A stretch of 64,000 nucleotides of DNA. Origin: Owenia fusiformis (taxonomy: Eukaryota; Annelida; Polychaeta; Sabellida; Oweniidae). The notes below the pieces were generated by a model. The model was not told the origin of the DNA. It was given only the letters and a program-made list of their open reading frames with translations, and searched no databases. The stretch spans positions 795,621 through 859,620 of the forward strand of contig CAIIXF020000003.1 of the NCBI GenBank assembly GCA_903813345.2. The letters run 5' to 3'. Positions 1 through 10,631 of the stretch are shown here, in pieces; the first letter of the stretch is position 1; each line of letters starts with the position of its first letter. The translations under genes and the position numbers were made by a program.

Positions 1-580
1 TGGCTAACTCACCAAAACACTGGCTGTTGTCTTGTATTTTCTTCAATAGTCGCACCAAATACAATCTGCATCTAACGATTACTGCAACTAATCCAATATA
101 TCCAAAATAATGCTCCAATAAGTTCACAGATTAAATCAAACACGCTTGCACATAAATAAATCCAAACTGACGAGGTGTTGTATCTTCAAGATCTTGGTTT
201 ACTCTGATTCACGTGGTTAATTGCAAACAATAAAATCCAGACACCTCAAGTTGCATCATGGGAAAACTACAACTTAAGTTGGAGGGAAATTCAAATAAAA
301 GAATCTGATTGGCTGATCACCGGTTGCTGGGTACTTAATTATTCTAATTTATTCCACTTCAGTCTGCTGATCAGTAAACATCCCAGTGCCTACGTGACAT
401 TCTGCATGTACACATTTGAGCCATCAAACTCTCTGAAAGAGTCGACTGACTCAACATATAAAAAATGGCAAAACTGGTCATACATAAAATCAACAAATAA
501 AATAATACATCTTCAATTGACATAGTTTATACAAAATAGAATCACTGAGGAAACAAAATTCGCCACAATACATTACATGT
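1..580. other. AT-rich non-coding stretch
   Basis: I see no exon, repeat array or transposon end here. The sequence is AT-rich, with stops in all frames. Confidence 0.5.
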
Positions 581-955
581 ATTTCTCTATAACTTTTCGA
601 TTATACATCGATAAGGACAATCACCATAATGATTGAATGTGAATCTATATACAACAATAACTACTTTCAAATTGCTACACTATGTTACAGTACAAGGGCA
701 TTCATATTTTGCATTTCTCTATAGCTTGACGATTATACATCGATAAGGACAATAACCATAATGATTGAATGTGAATCAACATACAAGAACTACTTTCTTA
801 TTGCCACACTATGTTACAGGGGCATTCATATATATTGCATTTCTCTATAGCTTGACGATTATACATCGATAAGGACAATAACCATAATGATTGAATGTGA
901 ATCAACATACAAGAACTACTTTCTAATTGCCACACTATATTACAAAGGCATTGTG
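581..955. repeat. Tandem repeat, about 128 bp, three copies
   Basis: Three head-to-tail copies begin near 581, 713 and 839. Each opens with TTTCTCTATA, followed by CGATTATACATCGATAAGGA and then a block containing ATGATTGAATGTGAATC. The second and third copies are closer to each other than to the first. No open frame runs through the array. Confidence 0.85.
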
Positions 956-2782
956 TTATTGCTGGGTGGATTTATAGTTTGGCCAGCACTGTAAGTGATA
1001 TCTATAACTGATAAAAACACATATAGTTCATGGTATGAAATCTCTAGGACATCTAATAAAGGAGCTGGTAGCACAATATAGCGCAGCTATATTTGACCTA
1101 ATATTTACATATTACCTACATTTGTCCCTAATTATTTTCATTAAAACCGTTTAATGCACTTCCGGGTTTTAGGCTGAATTGTACCTGTCATTAGCAGAGG
1201 TAATTACCAAAGACTAAACCCCCCCCCCCCCCTTAACAATTTGGAGTACACAATGTGACAGAAAATAATACAAAACTATTCTGAATATATGACTATGGTT
1301 TCTGAGCTATAAGTTTGAGGTTATTTTTCTCATCAATACAAAAAAATATGTAATTTAGTGCATCGACGTTTTGTATTGTTTCTCAGATTTTAATGGTACA
1401 AGTTTGATAATAAATAACTGGTACATATGAATTCTTTTTATATGAGAATGACAAATGCTTAAATTATGCTAGTTTTTCAAGAATGGGTCTCAATACGTTT
1501 TGAGATAATAGATTAGTACTGACTGTTATTCCGCGGTGAACAATAACAATAAAAGAGGACCTATTGCTCTTCCTTGACTAATTGCGACTAAAGCTAAAAT
1601 TCTATTTCTCGTAGTTAGATATTGTCCAGTGCTTATGGAAAAATCATTCATGAATCGTTGAGAACAATCGTTATCACTATCTTCATAAAATGTGATGATA
1701 TCCAGCAGTAAGCTCAAAGAAGAAATAACCATTAGAAAATTTGATGAAAAGTAACGTCGAGGAAGAATTTTAAGGGGTTCGATTGCATATGACTATTATA
1801 GATTATTAGATATGCCCTTGGAATATATGAACATTCCAATACCTCTGTAAAATTTAATTAGATATAAATCTATTATATAAAACTTGAATAATAATTTGTT
1901 GTTTGACCCATTGCGATAATATGGATAAATTCTTAAAAAATGTAAGAAAACTAATATGTTCGCAATCATAGATTACCTAAATATTCCACACAATTTTGTT
2001 GAATTTGCTTGGTTCGTATTTGAAAAATCAAACAAAATCTGAAAAGCACACTGGTTAATTAAACACCGACATTTACGGTAAAGTTATACTAAATTTTTAA
2101 CATCATGACAATCTATTGTTGACCGTATACTTAGAATAACGGTCTGTGTCTTATAAAATGTATTATAGTTCGAATCAAAGTAGTTACCTTTTTTGACTCC
2201 CAGTAATGTAAGACTTTTTCGAGCCGAAAGAGGGAGTTTTTCAGCAAAGAGTATACAAAAAATCAAGACATATTGCTTCAAATATTGCTGCACTATAATG
2301 TGCTGCAGATCCTTCATATTTGGAAGTCATACCATGGTCCTATATATGTATGTTTTACCTTTTGAACCGATGATATAATTAAACACTGGTGAAAAGGAAG
2401 AAGAAATTATGACAAAAATTGTTCAATAGAGGACGTGATCAGAAGAAAATGTACATGTTTTTTTTATACTATAAATGAATGTTTTTGCAATTAGAAGTAA
2501 TTTCTTATAGTTTTTTTATTGTGTTCATTTGCATATAACTACATGGACATATTGTCTGATGTATCAGATAAAAGTACACCGAACAGACCCATATGATTAC
2601 GTGGTTATTGAGTTTTTAGAAGTAAATAAATAGCTATTTAAAAATGCTTGCCTTATCTTACGTGATGCAATTTACGTGATGCAATGCATTTGCGCAATAA
2701 GTAGTATTTTCTTAATTTTGTTATCGTGTCCATGTGCATAAAGCTGCGTCGACATATAACATAATTTAATCTTATATTCAAG
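956..2782. other. Non-coding, intron or upstream region
   Basis: No convincing exon was found. There is a C14 run near 1220. The stretch lies upstream of the receptor exons and is probably intron of that gene, but earlier exons could not be placed. Confidence 0.4.
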
Positions 2783-3528
2783 ATTTATGTCAATGAAGAA
2801 AGGATACTCCCACTTTTCCGGTTTTGCTGTTGCAGTCTTCATGAGTTTGTTGACCAGTATTGTATTGGTTGTTATCTCGTTCTTGATTCCAACTGAACCG
2901 AATGCCTTGTTTATCATAACTGGATGTCTGATAATATTCACAACAATTCTGACCACTCTACTGATTTTTATCCCAAAGGTAATACTGTTAGACAGCAGTG
3001 ACATTCATTTTTAGATGATGGACTATTTCTAAATCTGATGGCATTTCTTTTGCTAAGGAAAGTCAATCCGTACTATCGTAAAAGGCTGTTGTTCCAAATC
3101 CATTTGAAAAGGACTGAATGTGTCTTTCTTTTATTCAATTCCAAATCCGTGTACAACGATATGCGACAAGATATGTGGAAAATACAGGAGCATTTTGAAA
3201 TGATTCTATTGTTTTAAATATGTATTTTTAGGCCATTATCATAGCAAAAGGAGGTGATCCACTTTCCATTAAGTTATTTTCTCCAATCGGCGCGGCGTTT
3301 GGTTTCCTGGAGACAGTCGCTGGTGAAGGCCAAATGCCAGGGTTGGGTGCTGCCAAGTCGCTCAACATGCCTGGAGTTGCTCTTGCTGCCGGAAAGATTG
3401 GACGAAGTAACCAAGGGTCTGATCTGTCTAATGCCTTCCATCAGCATGGCAAAATAGGTCCTGTAAATGAACAAAGTGAACACAAATCTTCTTTGTATAA
3501 GGCGTACAGGTGGGTACCATCACCATAG
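2783..3528 (+). CDS. Class C GPCR-like receptor, last two exons
   Basis: Two exons join in phase 0. Exon 1 is 2783-2978 (acceptor TTCAAG, donor AAG/GTAATA). Exon 2 is 3232-3528 (acceptor TATTTTTAG), ending in TAG unless the good donor CAG/GTGGGT at about 3509 is used. Exon 1 encodes two hydrophobic helices, the second ending LLIFIPK. That is the TM6-TM7 pattern of GABA-B-type class C receptors, where TM7 ends in a VFVPK/IFIPK-like motif. The loop has IPTEPNA. Exon 2 is a polar cytoplasmic tail of about 98 residues, rich in Gly and Ala, with no recognised domain. The extracellular ligand-binding part and TM1-5 must lie upstream, outside what I can place. Splice sites and frame are seen in the sequence. 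The receptor class is a family judgement from the TM pattern alone; another 7TM family is possible. Confidence 0.6.
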
Positions 3529-3736
3529 CAAGACAGGATGTGTTAATATCGGTGATACGAACGGGATCGATGGCCACTATGATTCAAGACATTCAAGGAA
3601 AGCATGTGATCAATAGATCAGATTTCAAACCTACAACAGGTTTGAAAGGACTTAACTGTTTTGCAAACTGGTCGCATGTTTATGTTTTAATTGTAAGTAA
3701 AAGGACATAATCTAACACTAATGTAATATAATAAAA

Positions 3737-3778
3737 TACTCGTACTCGTCATACTCGTACTTGTCATACTCGTACTCA
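3737..3778. repeat. Short ACTCGT(A/C) microsatellite
   Basis: Imperfect tandem ACTCGTACTCGTCAT-type units lie just before the next element. Nothing else was seen between 3529 and 3839. Confidence 0.6.
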
Positions 3779-3839
3779 GAACAAGCTGGAAAATAACAGC
3801 ACAATTGCTTGTTTTTTATACAGTTATTATGATAACCAG

Positions 3840-4608
3840 CTTTTTATCGCACTCTAGGGTGCTATATTTTGATCAATTTGCCGGGCGGGTGGGGGGGGAG
3901 GGCGATCGGATGGACGGACATACTAATGAATCTTGTCTACAGGTATCCGGTCAAATCATTTCAGGGATTCATCTGAAATTTTCAGTGATGTATCTACGTA
4001 TGAAAGTTTAGAACTGATTAGTTTTATAGCATTCTAGAAAAATGTGAGGGCGGCCATTTTGGATTTTCGCTCCTAAAATCTTGTCTGTCCAGGTCTGTCT
4101 ACAGGTTTCCAATCAAACCGTTCCAGGGATTCATTCAACATTTCAGAGATTTTTCTAGTTTGGAACTGATTTAATTTTGGGCATTAAGGCCACCATTTTG
4201 GATTTTTCATCCTGAAATCTTGTCTGTCAAGGATTATCTACAGGTTTCCCACCAAATCATCTCATCGATTTATCTGTACTTTTCAGGGATGTTTTTACAT
4301 GTAACGGTTCAATACTGATTAGTTTTTGGGCTGTTCTGGGGAAATGTTCGGGTGCCAAAACGTGGCCAAATGGGTAACCATTTTGGATTTTCGAATTTAA
4401 AATCTGGTCTGTCGAGGGTTGTGTATAGGTTTCCGGCCAAACCGTTTTATGGATCCATCTGGTATTTAGGGATGTTTCTACACATAAAAGTTTCGAGCTG
4501 ATTAGTTTTTAGCAGTCTGGGTAAGTGTTAGGATTGCCATTTTGAATTTTCCGTCCCGAAAATTGTATTCTTTTCAAGGGTGTGATACTGTTCACTCTGT
4601 GTCTTGTT
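3840..4608 (-). mobile_element. Helentron-like non-autonomous element, short divergent copy
   Basis: The + strand starts CTTTTTATCGCACTC with an immediate hairpin (TATCGCACTC/GGGTGCTATA) and ends GTGTGATACTGTTCAC, then CTGTGTCTTGTT. These are the same end structures as the two 1.5-kb copies at 24638 and 29206. Inside are about five diverged repeats of some 150-180 bp, each with a block like CATTTTGGATTTT and a TCTTGTCTGTC-type block. There is no coding capacity. Assignment to Helentrons rests on subterminal inverted repeats, a hairpin at one end and internal tandem repeats; minus is the orientation that puts the hairpin at the 3' end. Confidence 0.5.
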
Positions 4609-4879
4609 TAAGTTAAAATAACATATATCTAATTTCACTTTAAATAATGATATTTTAATATCTGTATTTTTGTTTTGTTAATATTTTCATTGTTGTAAAA
4701 ATCATACGTGAATCTATATACATCGACTTGATTTATTTATGAATTGGGCAAATAAGACGATATAGAATGTTGAATAAATGTACTGAAGCGACATTTTTCT
4801 GAAAACATTTAGCATGTATGTATCTGTTATTCCCGATTTCAAATTCGATTTCATATAAACTAATCACTAGCCTAATTAC

Positions 4880-6342
4880 TCAACATAATACGTTTTCACC
4901 AGTGTGGATCGTCAGTGAAATATGTACATAAAATTAGCATGGCATGTTTTCACCAGTGTGGATCGTCCGTGTAATATTATTTTTGCACAAGTGCGGATCT
5001 TCAATGAAATAAATATGTACATTTAGCATAGCACGTTTACACCATGGATAGATCATTAACACCATTATGGATCTTCAATGCAATATATACATATATTTAG
5101 CATGATTTACTTACACCAGTGTCGATCCTTGATGCAATAGCCTGCATACATGAATTTAGCATGACGTGTTTTCAGTAGTGTGGATCGTCAGTGCAACATA
5201 AAGTCATATACATTAAATCTGCATGCGATATTTGCACTTATGTGGATCGTCAATGTAATAGATACTTGCATTTAGCATGATACCAGTGTGGATTATCAAT
5301 GCAACAGATACATACATTTAGCATGATTTATTTATACCAGTGTGGATCTTTGATGCAATAGCCTTCATACATATATTCATCATGGTATGTTTACACCAGA
5401 GCAATTGTCAGTGCAATAGATACATACATCTAGCATAGTATGTTTAAATCATTGCAGATCGTCAGTGCAATTTTGACATTTGGCATACCATGTTTACATC
5501 TTAGTGGATCGTCAATGCAACGTTTACATGAAATCATTGTGCGATTTGCAGTAGTGTGTATCGTCAATGCCATAGATACATACATTTAGCACAGTATATT
5601 TACACCAGTTCGGATCGTCAGTGCAAGGGATACATTAAATTAGGCATTGTATGTTTACCCCACTGTTGATCGTCAATACAATCATATATAAATTAAGCAT
5701 TGTATGTTTACAGCAGCGAGAATCGTCAATGCAATCATATATAAATTAAGCATTGTATGTTTACAGCAGCGAGAATCGTCAATGCAATCATATATAAATT
5801 AAGCATTGTATGTTTACAGCAGCGAGAATCGTCAATGCAATCATATATAAATTAAGCATTGTATGTTTACAGCAGCGAGAATCGTCAATGCAATCATATA
5901 TAAATTAAGCATTGTATGTTTACAGCAGCGAGAATCGTCAATGCAATCATATATAAATTAAGCATTGTATGTTTACAGCAGCGAGAATCGTCAATGCAAT
6001 CATATATAAATTAAGCATTGTATGTTTACAGCAGCGAGAATCGTCAATTCAATACATACATGTATTTAGCATGGTATGCTTTCAGAAGTGTGGATCGCCA
6101 ATATAATACATACATTTTAGCATGATATGCTTGCACCAGTGTGGATCGTCGGTGCAATATATTCATTTAATCAACATACGATTTTGCAATAGCGTGCATC
6201 GTCAATACAATAGATACAGATGTTTAGCATGGTATATTTACACTACAGTAGATACATACATTTGGCGTTTACATCAGTTCTGATTTTTGTGTGTATGCAC
6301 CAGTGTTGATCGTTGATGCAATAGCCTGCATACATTAATTAA
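4880..6342. repeat. Satellite array A, 54-bp family, diverged
   Basis: Many diverged monomers carry the core CCAGTGTGGATCGTCAATGC, then ATACAT, then ATTTAGCATGGTATG. Spacing drifts between about 45 and 60 bp. Within it, 5695-6053 is a homogenised block of seven nearly identical 53-bp units in which the core reads CAGCAGCGAGAATCGTCAAT. The array continues on the far side of the foldback element at 6343-7135. Confidence 0.9.
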
Positions 6343-7135
6343 GGTGGCCTAAAGTGCTGCTTATTTTTTCCTGAAGCCACTTAGTGAAATAAAGATTTCT
6401 ATGCAACCTGATGTCCAATCAACATCATTCGAGTATCTATATCTATGTGTTTCTGACGCGTTTGGGCATCCGGTAATGACAACGTCTACCCAATGTTTGC
6501 ACGTAAAATTGACGTAATTCATGACTGAAATCGGGAAGACAAAAATATGTGATATTTTTTCAGAATTGTTTATAATAACTAGGCCTATTTACAAAAATGT
6601 TCCCGAGACACAAATCCATTTAGGTAAGGTTTGTTTTAAAGTCGAAAAGCCCCAATAAGACAATACAAACCCAGATACAACCCGGAAGACTGAAGATTTC
6701 ATGTAATGATTTACGTTCATGTAAACAAGTAAAGTACATATAATCCCCATATAAAACACTGGCCTACGTGACGTGAAATAAAGAAGATTTTCAACATAGC
6801 ATTTGATTCCGTGTTCTGTATGCCCCTCTACCTGCTTAATAAGGCAATGTATCTTCAGATAAAACCTTAGCCAATTAGATTAGAGTCTCTGGAACACTTT
6901 TGTAAATAGTATTCACAAGCAATTTGTTGTGGATCTCAAATTTTGTCTTCCCGATTTCAGTCAAGAATTACGTCAATTTCGCGTGCAAATTTTGGGTAGA
7001 TAATGTTATTCCCGGACGCCCAAGCGTATCAGGAACACATCGATACTTGAATGATCTTGATTGGACATCAGGTTGCAGAGAGATCGTAATTTTACTGAGT
7101 GGCTTCACGAAAAAATAAAAAAGCTATACGCCTCG
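6343..7135. mobile_element. Foldback/MITE with TTAA target duplication
   Basis: TTAA at 6339-6342 and 7136-7139 flank a 793-bp element whose two ends, about 180 bp each, are inverted copies at roughly 85% identity. Matching landmarks include GCAACCTGATGTCCAATCA on the left and its complement near 7060. The flanks are satellite monomer on both sides, so the insertion split array A. TTAA duplication is typical of piggyBac and Kolobok superfamilies. No transposase is present, so it is non-autonomous. Confidence 0.8.
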
Positions 7136-7139
7136 TTAA

Positions 7140-8761
7140 GCATGGTATGTTTACACTTATGCAGATCGTCAATTCAATTGATACATACAGTTTACATGAC
7201 GTATATACGTCAGCGCGGATCGTTGATGCAATAGCCTGCATATATTAACATAGCATGGTATATTTACAATAATGCAGATCGTCAATGCAATAGATACATC
7301 CATTTAGCATGGTATGTTTACACCAGTGTGGATCGTCAATGCAATAGATACATCCATTTAGCATGGTATGTTTACACCAGTGTGGATCGTCAATGCAATA
7401 GATACATCCATTTAGCATGGTATGTTTACACCAGTGTGGATCGTCAATGCAATAGATACATCCATTTAGCATGGTATGTTTACACCAGTGTGGATCGTCA
7501 ATGCAATAGATACATCCATTTAGCATGGTATGTTTACACCAGTGTGGATCGTCAATGCAATAGATACATCCATTTAGCATGGTATGTTTACACCAGTGTG
7601 GATCGTCAATGCAATAGATACATCCATTTAGCATAGTATGTTTACACCAGTGTAGATCGTCAATGCAATAGATACATCCATTTAGCATGGTATGCTTACA
7701 CCAGTGTGGATCGTCAATGCAATAGATACATCCACTTAACATGGTATGTTTACACCAGTGTGGATCGTCAATGCAATAGATACACCCATTTAGCATGGTA
7801 TGTTTACACCAGTGTGGATCGTCAATGCAATAGATACATCCATTTAGCATAGTATGTTTACACCAGTGTGGATCGTCAATGCAATAGATACATCCATTTA
7901 GCATGGTATGTTTACACCAGTGTGGATCGTCAATGCAATAGATACATCCATTTAGCATGGTATGTTTACACCAGTGTGGATCGTCAATGCAATAGATACA
8001 TCCATTTAGCATAGTATGTTTACACCAGTGTGGATCGTCAATGCAATAGATACATCCATTTAGCATGGTATGTTTACACCAGTGTAGATCGTCAATGCAA
8101 TAGATACATCCATTTAGCATGGTATGTTTACACCAGTGTAGATCGTCAATGCAATAGATACATCCATTTAGCATAGTATGTTAACACCAGTGTGGATCGT
8201 CAATGCAATAGATACACCCACTTAACATGGTATGTTTACACCAGTGTGGATCGTCAATGCAATAGATACATCCATTTAGCATGGTATGTTTACACCAGTG
8301 TAGATCGTCAATGCAATAGATACATCCATTTAGCATGGTATGTTTACACCAGTGTAGATCGTCAATGCAATAGATACATCCATTTAGCATAGTATGTTTA
8401 CACCAGTGTGGATCGTCAATGCAATAGATACATCCATTTAGCATGGTATGTTTACACCAGTGTAGATCGTCAATGCAATAGATACATCCATTTAGCATAG
8501 TATGTTTACACCAGTGTGGATGGTCAATGCAATAGATACATCCATTTAGCATGGTATATTTACAATAATGCAGATCGTCAATGCAATAGATACATCCATT
8601 TAGCATGGTATGTTTACACCAGTGTGGATCGTCAATGCAATAGATACATCCATTTAGCATGGTATATTTACAATAATGCAGATCGTCAATGCAATAGATA
8701 CATCCATTTAGCATGGTATATTTACAATAATGCAGATCGTCAATGCAATAGATACATCCAT
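7140..8761. repeat. Satellite array B, about 28 near-identical 54-bp monomers
   Basis: The unit runs through ACACCAGTGTGGATCGTCAA, then TGCAATAGATACATCC and ATTTAGCATGGTATGTTT. Variants differ at a few positions (GTGGATC/GTAGATC; an AATAATGCAGATC version recurs four times). The period is 54, a multiple of three, and the monomer lacks stops in some frames, so long open frames arise automatically. The array ends at the assembly gap, so its true length is unknown. Confidence 0.95.
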
Positions 8762-8784
8762 NNNNNNNNNNNNNNNNNNNNNNN
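8762..8784. other. Assembly gap, 23 N
   Basis: A run of N separates satellite array B from the coding exon at 8785. The size probably does not reflect the missing sequence, because one side is a homogeneous tandem array. Confidence 0.98.
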
Positions 8785-9046
8785 TCGCATCGGAGTATGT
8801 CAGCTTCAGGCCATTTAAATCAGAGCTAAGTACTCCAGTGACAGCCTGTTCAGCGAGCTGCCAGTGACACTTATTTGCAGGCAGAAATAGCTGAAAGCAG
8901 ACCTCTATGGCTGCTGTCTGACTTGTGTCCAATTCAAGGTCATTGAACTCGAAGGTCAACACCTGGTTGGCTCGTCCGACCAAGTGGGACCTCTCGACGG
9001 ACTGAAGGGCGCACATCTTGAGAGTGAACGGCATGTACATCTTCAG
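8785..9046 (-). CDS. Coding exon of an unrecognised gene, cut by the gap
   Basis: An uninterrupted frame runs on the minus strand from an acceptor (AAACACAG, or six bases later CTGAAG/ATG) into the gap, about 87 residues. Composition differs from the surroundings (near 50% GC, balanced codon use), as expected of a real exon. Landmarks in order are LVGRANQVLTFEFNDLELD, then EVCFQLFLPANKCHWQLAEQ, then SSDLNGLKLTYSDA, resembling a beta-rich folded domain. I do not recognise the family. The 3' side of the exon and any donor lie in or beyond the gap. Confidence 0.6.
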
Positions 9047-10474
9047 CTGTGTTTGTAGATTTTGTTTTCAAACATGGTCGCCAGAATGCAAGATTGCCGC
9101 GAGAAAGTTAATTAGTTCTAGCACTTCTTACCATGCAACAAGTGTTTGGCATAAATTGCATTATATTGCTGTGCAATGTACAATTTTGAATCTTTTAACA
9201 CATGACCTTTTGGAGAGAATGTCTAAAAACAGCAATTGACAAATAAAATTTTCACTTTTCAAGTTTTGGCTAGTGTGAGGCATAAGTGATAATTTAAAAT
9301 GACATGGTCAAATTGATAATTATTTTACTGGCAAGTAGTTTATTTCTGAATTGATTTTTATTTTAAGCCCTGTCTTACAATTTTGATGATATTTCCACTT
9401 ACTGTGGAATACATTTTTAGAGTACACTTTTTAGAGGTTATAGTATGGCTCGAGAGATCAAAAGTGATAGTGTAACGAGGGCAATAGTTTTCAAATGACT
9501 CTGGTTTGTGTATTTCCTCATTTGAAGTGATCTGTTTAAATGATTCGATATACAATGATGACATTTCCATACATTTATAATGGAGATAGACAGTAAGGTT
9601 CTGTTTTATTTTAGTACTTCCAAGGAAGTTGGGGCTCATCTTTTTATTAATACATAAATGGTAGGCCTAGGTTACTTTGTATAGTGGATTTGAATCGGAT
9701 TTGTAAACATCAGACTTGTCACGGTCTGAAGAGGTATTTTCCAGGTGATTGAAATCTGTTTGAAATATACATCTGTTTGAAATATACTTGTCTCAATACC
9801 ATAGAGCAGGTTGAATTTGAATAATTTTATGTCACAATCAATGTATCAAACCATAATGTGCAGTTCATGCACCTATCTTTTTATTGTGGGGGCTCTCACA
9901 TCTGTCGTTGAAGGCTGCCACTGATGTCTCTGGGACACAATTCTTGGGGATGACTGCCTGCTGGTGGAGCTTTGTAAGTATGACTTAAGTTGTGGCTGGA
10001 TTTGTTCCTGGTGGACAGGGTGTCCTTGTCAAAACCCTTCTGTATAAGACCAAGTGTTCTGAGACATTCTAGGGAAGTCAAACGGGGCTCTGTCACCTAG
10101 CCGTTCCAGTATCCATCCACAATGTAGCACAAAGCCTTGCAGAATGGCACAGCAGAATAACTGCAATGTCTATCTGAGCCTCTAATAACAATGTTTCCTT
10201 GCTCTTTATTTGCTAAAATGGCATGCAGCATCAGGCATTCCACAACCTCCCATATCATAAAAAATTGCTATCTCATGATCAATTTGAGTTTTACATTCAT
10301 AGATTAAGTTATTATGTTTAAAAAGATCTTCAGTTTTTCAAGATGGCAAAGAATGGTTAAAATAAAAAAAACTGCCTAGAAGTCTGCGAAAAGAGAGAAA
10401 TTCTGCAGTATAATGAGAGGGTGAAGTCAAAGACAGATTTTAAAGAGTAATTAAAATGTGATAGTACCTGTTAC
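9047..10474. other. Probable intron, one weak exon candidate
   Basis: Mostly AT-rich non-coding. At 9893-10154 (minus) a fairly long frame follows an acceptor-like GACATTGCAG, but it contains a TAG and its phase does not match the exon at 10475. I treat it as unproven. Confidence 0.35.
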
Positions 10475-10631
10475 CTTCCATGGGAGTTATGTAGTCAGTT
10501 CCGGCAATAAACTCCTTCTCCCTGTGTCTCAGTATAATGAATTCATCATCAAAGTCTCCTCTACATCCAGGACATATTTTTGCCCTACACTTTTCCTTTA
10601 AAACAAACACCCAATCTTTCTGTTCCCCTTC
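10475..10631 (-). CDS. Internal coding exon with CxxC motif, gene unknown
   Basis: A 157-nt minus-strand exon has both splice sites visible (acceptor AAGTTTAG, donor GGAAG/GTAACA) and is fully open in one frame, 52 codons ending in phase 1. The protein reads DWVFVLKEKCRAKICPGCRG and then acidic DFDDEF, with a C-x5-C-x2-C cluster that could bind zinc. It has no ATG and is too short to stand out in an ORF scan. It resembles short zinc-ribbon-like segments of expanded invertebrate families with a GCxG pattern, but I would not name it. Confidence 0.55.

Noticed and set aside
7245-8714. Long open frames encoding an 18-residue Cys-rich repeat (GCIYCIDDPHWCKHT) on the minus strand, and DRQCNRYIHLAWYVYTSV repeats on the plus strand
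   Set aside because: The monomer is 54 bp, divisible by three and free of stops in these frames, so any array would be open. Both strands are open at once, variants change amino acids freely (P/L, H/Y, N/S), and there is no start, splice or promoter context.
4880-8760. Regularly spaced repeats resembling a CRISPR array
   Set aside because: The whole unit is repeated, not just a repeat separated by unique spacers. The context is eukaryotic and no cas gene is present.
9896-10096. 66-codon minus frame as an exon
   Set aside because: An in-frame TAG lies upstream and its phase does not fit the well-supported exon at 10475.
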